Part shown: positions 33,901-42,590 of the stretch, piece after piece
Layout of the letters: the number at the start of each line of letters is the position of its first letter
Numbering within the stretch: position 1 is the first letter of the stretch
NCBI RefSeq assembly: GCF_000350225.1
Contig: NW_005179133.1
Span: 62,001-126,000 of the forward strand
Origin: Chondrus crispus
Lineage: Eukaryota > Rhodophyta > Florideophyceae > Gigartinales > Gigartinaceae
Direction: 5' to 3'
DNA length: 64,000 bases
Translations under genes and position numbers: made by a program
Notes under the pieces: generated by a model
What the model was told of the DNA's origin: nothing
The model's input: only the letters and a program-made list of their open reading frames with translations
Database searches by the model: none

Positions 33901-35029
33901 GAAAGCACTTTACGGTCTTAAACAAGCACATCGTCAATGGCATGCCAAAGTGGATGATTTCTTAATTGGTGAATTGGGATTCGAGACTTCGCGTAGTGAT
34001 CCTTGTCTCTACATTAAACGCATCGGTAACACTATCATGCTGATTGCACTTTATGTCGATGACTTGTTACTCGCTGGTAGTGATATCGATGCCATCAAAT
34101 GGATGAAGGGGGAGCTTAATAAACGGTTTGAGATGAAAGACCTTGGTGAAGCAAAAGTCTGCATTGGTCTTGAAATTCAAAGGGATCGCACCGCCAAGAC
34201 ATTGAGTCTCACTCGAACTAAGTATGCATCAATAGTGCTTGAGCGTTTTGGAATGTCAACGTGTAACCCCTCTCTGACTCCAATGGAACAAGGTCACACA
34301 ACCACGATTTCAACCGAAAACGACTCCGAAACAAACGCACCGTATCGTGAAGCAGTGAGATCCCTGATGTACTTGATGGTTGGCACTCGTCCAGACTTGG
34401 CATATGCGATTGGAAAGCTTTCTCAACATTCTGCCAACCCATGTGAGTCACACTGGGCAGGTGTGAAACGGGTAATGCAATACGTGCAAGGGACTCCAAA
34501 CTTAGGAATCGTGTTTGATAATAAATCCAAATCGCCGGAGTTGTTCGGCTTCAGTGATGCTGACTGGGCCGGTTGTTCAGACTCTGGCAAGTCGACCAGC
34601 GGATATGTCTTCAAGTTCTGCGGTGGAGCGATCAGTTGGAGTTCCCGGAAACAGACTGTGGTTGCAACTTCGACGTGTGAAGCTGAGTACATTGCACTAT
34701 GTGAAGCGTGTAAGGAGGCGACTTGGTTGCGTCAAGTGGTTGCTGATGTTCTTGGACTTGACTCTGATCCCACGATTATGATGGGGTGTGACAATGCAGG
34801 GACGATTTCGTATGCACAGAATGAATCGATCAAACGTCGTAATAAACATGTTGATGTGAAATACCACTATGTAGGAGATGCTATTACGAGAAATATCGTG
34901 TCTTTGTCGCATTGCCGAACCACTTCCATGCCTGCAGATATCCTGACGAAAGCACTGGGGCGAGTTCTGTTCCAGAAGTTTGTAGAACTTCTAGGGCTTG
35001 CAGTAGCTACTTCTGGTAAAAGCATGTGA
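30920..35029 (+). CDS. Copia gag-pol polyprotein of A-4 (1369 residues)
   Basis: A single open frame from ATG 30920. Gag about 1-210, CCHC knuckle with Cys219, Cys222, His227 and Cys232, protease DSG at 298-300, pre-integrase zinc region about 425-480, integrase core with Asp503, Asp566 and Glu602, acidic linker 735-800, RVT_2 reverse transcriptase about 875-1115 with YVDD at 1045-1048, RNase H from about 1211. This is the standard Ty1/copia order in one frame. Full length for the family, so it looks whole. Whether it is expressed cannot be seen. Confidence 0.94.
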   Translation: MDDQSSGSVRIEKLTASNFYIWKQKIQLLLALRDVDQYVFDDIPENATSDDRRKWIRGDAKAKAVIGLTLSDDYLQHVRGCSSAKQTWKAILNVFERHTLLNKLAARRDFYTVSMLPSEKVLVFINRVKQLAARLQSMSVEIDDKEVAMAVLNGLPPRFDNLIVALDALGNEDKVFGLEFLKSRLLQEEQRESMKTASASSPHAPALVNRMPIRRDMKCTNCNRHGHTAARCWGKDVNGRRPAPPDGFRSRNTGLKPSAFVSRDENSTAAFAESDFTCLLSTSTPEKRAANARSWLVDSGCSAHITFDRSLFVTYEQMQSGSVEMGTKARANVAGRGEVEFMLNVNGSLHPCKLSNVLHVPDFGYSLLSVSQMVPKGLQVSFENEKCCVTAGPTVVATASQVGDLYILDVMNETFSAHEVSLQTLHERMAHVNVQGIASMIHNNVVRGINVRQSDVISAMNPKSDNHSPICPAFVFGKATRSVIPKQRSSSRAQNCLDLVHSDVCGPLEVQSIGGSRYFITFVDDHSNWVVVYTMTNKSEAFAKYKLYEKLAQTHTGRKVKVLRTDRGGEYLSTEFKSHLDLNGTQHQLTTAYTPEQNGVAERLNRTLIDLVRSMLSHKQVSKRFWAEALATSVYVRNRVTSRALPVNTTPHHIWMNSTPNVGHLRVFGSKCWYTLPKLELRKLDLRAREAMFLGYSQCSKAYKLWDGELNKIVVSRDVKFDESTGGMHDIPAHEGDSINSDVDVVLLHGDNGNTADTPNTDEVGSEEDEVSEEVLENDGAHSVSENDEDEDDVPTAVETPNVTPPTPTPAVRRSSRVSRPPGSWWRSNFAAALLSHAHVAIEGPKTFNQATNGPRAAFWQTGIDKELASQTKNRTWKLVPRSEASNILTSRWVFNVKQLPDANGNIVESAKARLVARGFQQVQGLDYTDTYAPVIKFTTICLLLALVAHYDLELHQMDVVTAFLNGDLDEDIYMEQPEGCIDKSKSDHVCKLLKALYGLKQAHRQWHAKVDDFLIGELGFETSRSDPCLYIKRIGNTIMLIALYVDDLLLAGSDIDAIKWMKGELNKRFEMKDLGEAKVCIGLEIQRDRTAKTLSLTRTKYASIVLERFGMSTCNPSLTPMEQGHTTTISTENDSETNAPYREAVRSLMYLMVGTRPDLAYAIGKLSQHSANPCESHWAGVKRVMQYVQGTPNLGIVFDNKSKSPELFGFSDADWAGCSDSGKSTSGYVFKFCGGAISWSSRKQTVVATSTCEAEYIALCEACKEATWLRQVVADVLGLDSDPTIMMGCDNAGTISYAQNESIKRRNKHVDVKYHYVGDAITRNIVSLSHCRTTSMPADILTKALGRVLFQKFVELLGLAVATSGKSM

Positions 35030-35040
35030 TCGAGGGGGAG

Positions 35041-35979
35041 TGTTGTAATTCTACGACCACATGCTGATATGCATGACACACAACGACAGGTATGACACGT
35101 GTATAAGCAAAAGGACTCCGCGTGACGAGCTGAGCAAGTTTGATTTTCAACGTGTACACGTGTGATTTCTGTACACGGTTGCACTTTACAGTACTTCAGG
35201 AGCAAGTTCGGTTTTCACCGTGTACACCTGTGAAATATGTACACGGTTGCGGTGTACAGTACAATCTGAGCATGTTTCTTTTTCTTCGCCCGACACGTGT
35301 ATGACCTGGACACATGTCCTCATTACACTGTCGGACGCGTACAGTACGCCTGCCGTCTTACAGACAAAGTGTAGAACCTTGGTGGCGGGTGCCTGGCACG
35401 TGCCAAAGGTTTACAGCGTCCATGGAGTGCAGCACGGGTACAGCAGGACACAAAGATACCGTTGCGCGAGTTTTGAATTCGTAAGGCAAAATGTGCACTG
35501 TTGTAATTGACAGTGGACAGGACCTCACGAGAGATTCAGATTCATAAGGCAACGTGTGCGCTGTAAACAGTCCTTGCAGGATTGATTTGAATTCGTAAGG
35601 CAACGTGTGAGCTGTGAACGTGCCTTACGAATTTGTGCCACGCTGGATTTGGAATAGTAAGGGAATTTGTGCTTTGCTGTGCTTTGTTGTACTGCCTTAC
35701 TAATTTCTCCGTCATGACAGTGCTAATTCGTAAGGCGGTTTTCTGTTCTGTTTGTTGGGCCATCGCCAGTTTGGCTGAGTAGCAAGACGGGCACATGTGT
35801 TAGAGCCAATACATTTGTAGTATGTGTGTCGTAGTGTTTGGTAGTAGAGTTCTAGAAGATTGCAGAAGTGTATAAGTAGTGCCAGAAGTTGGCGACTCAA
35901 AGTAAATCGGTACCCAATCCTTCAACTTCACCTCATCAACCGTCCTCCGATTTCCCTTTGCCCCGCTGACCTACCATTA
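35041..35979 (+). repeat. 3' LTR of A-4 (long type)
   Basis: 939 bp, TGTTGTAATTC to CCTACCATTA, ending at family B sequence CTTGGCACC. Confidence 0.9.
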
Positions 35980-37536
35980 CTTGGCACCACCAATGGACTG
36001 CACCTCTAAGGGGCCACAAACATCAGAGTGAACTAAGTCTAGACAGAAGTATGCCCGCCTCGAGGACCGCTCTTTTGGGATCACAGATCGAGTGGCTTTG
36101 CCGTAGACGCACGCAGAACATTTTTCCGAGATGCAATCATTGTCAGTATTGTTGATTTTGTTAGCCTCATTACCAAGTAGTTTGACTCCACTTACCACAT
36201 TGTCACGAATCATCGAAGCAATACCTCGAGAATGCACATGTGCAAATCGCTCATGCCACGTTTGCAGGGTGGCAGCATGTGCAGATCCGATGTCACTGAC
36301 GATGTCGAGAACGTAAAGTTCTCCAACCAATGTAGCAGTCGCCACTACAGTTGAGCCTCGTCTGATCATGCATTTTCCATTTTCGAACCCAACTTTTAGT
36401 CCAAGTTCAGTCATTCGACTGACAGAGAGCAGAGAGAACGCAAAGTCCGGAACGTGCAATACATCCGTCAACTTGCACGGTTCGATGCGGCCATTCACAT
36501 TTAACTTCAAGTGAACGTCACCACGGCCGGCAACCTTTGCACTAGCCTTGGTTCCCATCTGAACAGAGACGGATTCAAGTGGCTCATACGTTGCAAACAG
36601 AGATCGGTCATATGTAATATGAGCTGTACAAGCTGAATCTACGAGCCACGAAGGCAACATCTCCATATCGTTCGTGTGCGAAGCTTTCGACATCAGACAT
36701 GTGAAGTCGACGCTGTTTACACCCATGTCGGGATCAGGTTTCTGTGTGACAAATGCAGATTGTTGCCGCTGAGACATACGCGGTTTATATCCGCTAGGAG
36801 GAGCCGGGCGACGCCCATTCAAATCCTTTCCCCAGCAGCGGGTTGCCGTATGGCCTGTATGACCGCAGTTCGTGCATTTGTAATCGTTTATGTCCCGACT
36901 GTTCGGGGCACGATTAACCAGAGCCGATGTCTGTGAGGAGCTAGACTTCATGTTTGCTCGTTGCTCTTCCTGCAGCAGACGACTTTTTACAAAGTCCAAA
37001 CTGAATATCTTTTCCTCATTACCGAGAGCATCAAGTGCAACGATGAGAGCGTCGAAACGGGCAGGCAGACCGTTGAGCACTGCCATGGCCATCTCCTTGT
37101 CATCGATGTTTACGCTCATTGACTTGAGGATGGCTGCCAGCTGCTTGACACGATTGATGTATGCAAGCACCTTTTCACCGGAAAGCATCTTCACAGTGTA
37201 GAACTCACGACGTGCAGCTAGTTTGTTCAGCTAAGTGTGCCTCTCAAACACGTTGACAATAGCTTTCCACATCTCATGAGCAGTATCAACATCACGTACA
37301 TGCTCAAGATGCTCATCTGATAGGGAGAGACCAATCAGTGCTTTAGCTTTACTGTCACCTCTGATCCACTTTTTACGCTCTTCCGCGCGTTCCTCACTTG
37401 GAACTCTTCCCTCAACGATGTATTGGTCAACATCACGTAGAGCAAGCAGAAGTTGTATTTTCTGCTTCCACACGTAGAAGTTGGAGTCCGTCAGTTTGTC
37501 GATTCTGATGGATCCTCCTCCTCCTTGATCTTCCAT
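35980..37536 (-). pseudogene. gag to integrase part of B-1
   Basis: Starts MEDQGGGGSIRIDKLTDSNF and shows a CCHC knuckle, protease and pre-integrase region, ending at the integrase start. Related to family A but clearly a different family (roughly 60 per cent alike by eye). Confidence 0.9.
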
Positions 37537-37708
37537 TTTAGTGCAAATAAACTTCAAGTATTCGAAAATCCGTTCGGGGATCCCAAGCCGTTAACCGATA
37601 GTCAACACAATGGCAAGCCCACCCGTCTAAGAAATTCGATATGATTACTGTGAAGTTGCACTAGGAGAAATTTGCGAACAGATATGTGAATTTATTTGGA
37701 AGAAATCC

Positions 37709-38251
37709 CTAACTATTCTGTTCACAAACTACCTTTAAGTGTGCGGCACCGTTCTCGTGGCACTTCAGGTGCCCGTGAGACTCAAAGACGCGATTGCAAG
37801 GGATACAACGCGGAGTCTCCTTAGCGTTGGCAACTTGAATGCGATGAGACCTAGACTGAATATGGTCGTAAAAGGCCTTCGCACTATTGCCACTAACGCT
37901 GCACACTTTACAATACCGCTTATACCGCGGGCACACCTTACGATTCCTCTTGCGCTCACGCTTAAACTGCTTATCCGCGAGAACAGCCGCTTTCCGAGCA
38001 GAAAGTCGATGCGTAGTTCTCTTTATTGGTGCGGGAACAGAGCGCGGAATACGAGGAATCCTATATGGTGCGCAACTGGAGGACGGACCCGGAAGCGCGA
38101 GCCGAGGTGAAGGTTGATCCTCAGGCTCAAGCACCTCAACGGATACGACCTCCGATGTCCGAACCGTTCGACCGGTGACCAGCTTCCCAGGCGCAGAGCG
38201 CACCGGTACTAATTCCAGATCTAACACAACCCCGTAAAAACAGGTATTCAC
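37709..38251 (-). CDS. Extra frame of family B: protein with two U1-type C2H2 zinc fingers (B-1 copy)
   Basis: A frame of about 180 codons lies between leader and gag on the sense strand. Two fingers of exact form C-x2-C-x12-H-x5-H: Cys114, Cys117, His130, His136 and Cys149, Cys152, His165, His171. A Pro-rich stretch and a KRERKRNRK basic run precede them. This spacing is that of U1/matrin/JAZ-type fingers, many of which bind RNA or double-stranded RNA. There is no ATG in frame: the frame begins after a stop and is listed from a GTG, so initiation may be non-ATG or on a spliced RNA. A donor-like GTAAGT lies upstream on the sense strand (38373-38368). All eight zinc ligands are kept in the copies at 53646 and 62620. 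Confidence 0.6.
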   Translation of the reverse strand: MNTCFYGVVLDLELVPVRSAPGKLVTGRTVRTSEVVSVEVLEPEDQPSPRLALPGPSSSCAPYRIPRIPRSVPAPIKRTTHRLSARKAAVLADKQFKRERKRNRKVCPRYKRYCKVCSVSGNSAKAFYDHIQSRSHRIQVANAKETPRCIPCNRVFESHGHLKCHENGAAHLKVVCEQNS

Positions 38252-38264
38252 AATAAGGAATATG

Positions 38265-38743
38265 AAGATAATCGTCAGTAACAGATTTTGGAATTATTGC
38301 TCTTAAGAACCACCAAAACGTGCAAAGACAATCACTTAGATGTGTAGGAAATGGAAAGAAACTCAAAACTTACTTTGCATGAGAGAACGAAGAAAAACCA
38401 AATGCGAGATTGACGACGACGGCGGTAGCGGGAGCGGAAACGAAGACGAAGACCAAAGACAGAGACAGCAGCAAGAACCACAGCAAGAACAAAAGCCAAA
38501 CCAAGAACGAAGACAACGAAGACAGCGGGGGCGATGACCAAAACCAATTCACACAAGAGAGCAAGAACGACAGCAGCAGCGAAAACCAAAACCAAGAACG
38601 ACGGCAAGAACGAGAGCGACAACGACAGCGAGAAGACCAGCGGAAAGAACGACGAGAAACGGCAGCGAAAACGACAGCGACAACGACGGCAGAAACAACG
38701 GAACGAGAACGACAGACTCATGCAGTGAAACGACAGCGAGGGA
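38265..38743 (-). other. Leader of B-1, pyrimidine-rich low-complexity
   Basis: On the sense strand this is a run of CTGTCGTTCT-like words, purine-rich GAACGACAGC on the plus strand. A frame from an ATG 23 nt after the primer-binding site (38721) gives very hydrophobic segments, but that follows from the repeat composition, and the ATG is not kept in B-2. Not called as a gene. Confidence 0.5.
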
Positions 38744-38757
38744 CTGGGCCCATAACC
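38744..38757 (-). other. Primer-binding site of B-1
   Basis: GGTTATGGGCCCAG on the sense strand, next to the LTR end CCTACCATTA. Identical to that of family A. Confidence 0.8.
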
Positions 38758-40008
38758 TAATGGTAGGTTCGGAGGGGCAAGGGAAAGAAAGAGGGCAGGT
38801 TGATGTGTGTGAGTGAAGGAGTTGGTGCCGAGGTTTACTTGGAGCCGTCTTTCGGCGATACTTATACACTTTGAGTGTTACACTATCCCATTACTTTAGC
38901 ACCTGGTAAACCGTACTCACCATATGCGCGACCAAGCGCGGTCCTCTTCTGGCCCGTCCACACTGTTCTATTTCCACCTTACGAATTGACTATTGACTAT
39001 CAGTGCACAACAGTTTCTACACATTTCGAGTGACTGTAAACCATGGCCCTATGCATGCAATCGTTTCATACCTTACTAATCTGCATCCAGACATGACAGA
39101 ATATATTCTTGCACAATGAACAACTTGGCATCTCTCTATTTCCAACAATGCAAAGTCCTGTCATATCTCAGTCCCCATACATGCCCTTGTTTCGTACCTT
39201 ACTAATTTCGGTACACACTGCCAGACAACTATCACGAATAGCAACAATGTGCATCCAGACTTTCTACACATCTCACGTGATATCCAATGTGAATCACACC
39301 AGTACTGTCATCAACTTGCATCCAACGGCGCACCATAATGAGAGCACAGTACAACGTCGCATGCTGACGAGAGTGTAGTACAACGGCGCATGCTGATGCA
39401 AGGGTCGCATACAGCGTGACGCGTACACTGAATACTCACGTAAGTACATGTCTCTTGCGAGAAATACTTGTTGTACTTTTAATTCACATGTACTGTGCTC
39501 GGACACGCGCCGGACCGTATGTAGGCGACGTGTACAAGTGTACATACACGCAGCAACCTGGCGATGTGTACATGTGTACACCGCACACAAGTGTCCAGCA
39601 CCAAGGCCACACGTAATTACCCATTACCACCATGGTGAACAACTTGAAACCCCCGAAATAATGTAATTCAAACGTATACCGATCATTCAAGATATATCAC
39701 CAGCATGACTGCATATAAGTGGACAATAACAGACCAATAGAATTGCAGCATTCGAACCGACACCCAATAGATTTGCAGTATTGCCTGTGTAGCCCTATAA
39801 CGGTTCGGGCCAAATGCAATTTTTCGGCATTTATGCAAATTTGCATAACCCTCCAAAAGTCCACTTTCGTCCCCAGAACCCCAAAATCTGAGAATTTACA
39901 CGTGTCATGTGGTGATATGGGGTGAGGGTCCGGACCGTCGAGTCATGTACACGTGTCGCTCGATTTGGCACTTTCCAGATAACAGCATGTGGTCGCACAT
40001 TTTCAATA
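38758..40008 (-). repeat. LTR of family B, shared by B-1 (5') and the fragment at 40009-40600 (3')
   Basis: 1251 bp, sense ends TATTGAAAATG and CCTACCATTA, polypurine tract of the neighbour on one side and primer-binding site of B-1 on the other. It contains ACACGTGT palindromes near its sense start and CCTTACTAATT-like motifs near 38976, 39068 and 39196. Confidence 0.88.
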
Positions 40009-40600
40009 CCTCCCCTCGATCACATGCTTTGGGCAGCTTTGCACTCGGAGAGCCCAACCATGCCCACAAACTTTTCAAACAGCACGCGACCAAGTGGTTT
40101 GGTCAGCATATCGGCTGGCATTTCTGTTGTCGGACAATGGTACAATGTGACCAGTTTTCGCTGCACCGCATCTCGAACAAAATGATACGTAATATCAATG
40201 TGCTTGTTGCGACGATTTGTAGATTCGTTCTGAGCAAACGCAATCGTACCAGCGTTGTCACATCCAACGCGAATTGTTGGATCCGAATTCGCACCAAGTA
40301 CATCGGCATGGAAGCGTGGAAGCCACGCAGCCTCTTTGCATGCTTCACTGAGTGCGATGTATTCTGCCTCACAAGTAGACTTTGCAACTACTGTTTGTTT
40401 CCGGGAAGCCCAACTGATAGGCCCATCACAAAGCTTGAACACGTACCCACTCTTTGATTCCGTGATTCAAGGCATCCACCCCAATCTGCCTCGCTATACC
40501 CATGAAGTTCCGTACCAAGATCATCTTTACCAAACACTATTCCAAGATGCTGGGACCCACGCAAGTATCTCAAAACACGTTTCACACCTGACCAGTGCGA
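40009..40600 (-). mobile_element. Family B copia fragment (RNase H end)
   Basis: The 3' end of pol with RNase H motifs and the polypurine tract, joined on the right to a partial LTR of A-5. It is the end of a 2.3-kb stretch (38267-40600) that recurs at 47650-49984 on the other side of A-5. Confidence 0.9.
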
Positions 40601-41467
40601 AACACTTCACGTGACGAGCTGAGCAAGTTTGATTTTCAACGTGTACACGTGTGGTTTCTGTACACGGTTGCACTCTACAGTACTTCAGGAGCAAGTTCGG
40701 TTTTCACCTGTACACGTGTGAAATATGTACACGGTTGCGGTGTACGGTACAATCTGAGCATGTTTCATTTTCTCCGCCCGACACGTGTATGACCTGGACA
40801 CATGTCCTCATTACACTGTCGGACGTGTACAGTACGCCTGTAGTCTTGCAGACAAAGTGTAGAACCTTGGTGGCGGGTGCCTGGCACGTGCCAAATGTTT
40901 ACAGCGTCCATGGAGTGCAGCACGGGTACAGCAGGACACAAAGATACCGTTGCGCGAGTTTTGAATTCGTAAGGCAAAATGTGCACTGTTGTAATTGACA
41001 GTGGACAGGACCTCACGAGAGATTCAGATTCATAAGGCAACGTGTGCGCTGTAAACAGTCCTTGCAGGATTGATTTGAATTCGTAAGGCAACGTGTGAGC
41101 TGTGAACGTGCCTTACGAATTTGTGCCACGCTGGATTTGGAATAGTAAGGGAATTTGTGCTTTGCTGTGCTTTGTTGTACTGCCTTACTAATTTCTCCGT
41201 CATGACAGTGCTAATTCGTAAGGCGGTTTTCTGTTCTGTTTGTTGGGCCATCGCCAGTTTGGCTGAGTAGCAAGACGGGCACATGTGTTAGAGCCAATAC
41301 ATTTGTAGTATGTGTGTCGTAGTGTTTGGTAGTAGAGTTCTAGAAGATTGCAGAAGTGTATAAGTAGTGCCAGAAGTTGGCGACTCAAAGTAAATCGGTA
41401 CCCAATCCTTCAACTTCACCTCATCAACCGTCCTCCGATTTCCCTTTGCCCCGCTGACCTACCATTG
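40600..41467 (+). repeat. 5' LTR of A-5, partial (long type)
   Basis: Matches the long-type LTR from about its 85th base to the end before the primer-binding site. Confidence 0.88.
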
Positions 41468-41481
41468 GGTTATGGGCCCAG
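41468..41481 (+). other. Primer-binding site of A-5
   Basis: GGTTATGGGCCCAG at the LTR end. Confidence 0.8.
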
Positions 41482-42099
41482 TTCAACGTTATTGTTCCGC
41501 TGTGTGAGTGCTCGTTCTCAGTTTCTGCTGCCGTTTTCGTGTTTGTTTCTGCTGTCGTTCTCGTTTTGGTCTCCGCTGTCGTTCTCGTTTTGGTTTCTGC
41601 TGTCGTTTCCGCCGCCGTTTCATCGCCGCCGCCGTTCGTTTTGTTCTATCGCGGTCTACTTGCTGTCGTTATCATCTTGGTCGTTCGTCTCCGTCTACCC
41701 GCTGTCGTTTCAACTTGGTGGATCTTCTTCGTGTCTGTTGCAGCTTGGTCTTGGCAATCGTTGTGTGAGCTGTGGGTGTAGTCCCTAGTCGCCAACGTAC
41801 CATATCAATCCAAGAAGACTGCCCTTCGATCACGCCGGTGATCGTCGTAGCTGCCGATACCCTCGCTCTTGGTGAAAGGCTTGTGCCATTGGAAATCTGA
41901 CTTGAGCGAGGGTCCGAACAAGAATCGTCGAGAGACGAAACACTGATCCTCGGGGAGGATCACAGTGTACTGGTCTAGTCGATCCGCACTCTGCCTTCGG
42001 GAGGTGCGTCGGCGGTGTGGGTAACGCTCTCGGTATTAGCCCTATAGGTACGACTTCGGTCCCCTGGGTGAAGAGAATACGTGCCTAAACACTGAACCT

Positions 42100-42415
42100 C
42101 TCACTATACGTGTATAAGGTCGCGTACCTTGATTAAGTTCGCACGGAAGAGGGTGACCCAAGGAGTGATTGTGAACAAATCACACGAGTACGACGAAGGC
42201 AGTTTCATTCTTGTGTTGTGGGAAACCTCATTGGGGTAGTACCGTATCAAGTTTGGACAAGCCGATTTAGGTTGCAGGGACCGTTCGCGGTAGTGACCAA
42301 AAGTCCTGGTTCGTTTACAGGCAAAGTGTTGTGCTTACTCGTGGCACGTTTGATTTAGTTCACAGTCGAAAGACCCGCACTGGCCGACATACAGGGGTAG
42401 CGCCCTAAGGCATTT
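42100..42415 (+). other. Coding-like remnant in the family A leader, possibly an integrase tail of another LTR element
   Basis: Short frames here and in A-2 (21653-21850), A-3 (about 23535-23815) and A-4 (about 30457-30737) read PYQVWTSRF, LQGPFAVVTKSPGS, and TFDLVHSRKTRTGRH. The basic W-x-GPF-x-V-x-pattern followed by a TG-R-x-V-H-like end resembles the C-terminal domain of Ty3/gypsy integrases. It is broken in every copy and is outside gag-pol. This is a weak similarity from memory. Confidence 0.25.
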
Positions 42416-42590
42416 TTAAGAAGAATACGCTTGTTCCACACCGCCGGGAACAAGCACCAAGAACGTTTCCGAGTAATCGCTACAAACTTCTTATACGGGT
42501 GGGCTTGCCATTGTGTTGACTATCGGTTAACGGCTTGGGATCCCGGAACAGAAGACCTTGTATACTCGAAGGGTACATCCATTCGGCGAA

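Larger units (their letters stand above)
28118..35979 (+). mobile_element. Ty1/copia element A-4, looks whole in coding region, with an LTR nested in its leader
   Basis: Plus strand. 5' LTR 28118-29055 (shared with A-3), primer-binding site 29056-29069, leader 29070-30919, gag-pol 30920-35029, polypurine tract, 3' LTR 35041-35979. A short-type LTR (29607-30340) sits in the leader. The 3' LTR ends against family B integrase sequence (35980 onward), so A-4 lies inside B-1. The two LTRs are alike in their last 500 bp but differ by several per cent in the first 350 bp, a mosaic pattern pointing to exchange with A-3/A-5-type LTRs. Confidence 0.92.
35980..40008 (-). mobile_element. Ty1/copia element B-1, 5' part with 5' LTR, broken
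   Basis: Minus strand. 5' LTR 38758-40008, primer-binding site 38744-38757, leader, zinc-finger frame 38251-37709, 50-nt block, gag to integrase 37536-35980. It stops where A-4's 3' LTR is joined. Gag-pol has about two breaks in this part. The LTR is shared with another B fragment to its right. Confidence 0.9.

Noticed and set aside
38332-38721. Hydrophobic leader frame as a membrane or env-like protein
   Set aside because: Hydrophobicity comes from repeated GTC/GTT/CTT codons of the leader repeat, and the ATG is not kept in B-2.
38410-38760. Glu/Arg/Gln-rich frame antisense to the family B leader (also at 47793, 54395, 63321)
   Set aside because: It is the reverse reading of the low-complexity leader and overlaps the primer-binding site. 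Composition explains it.
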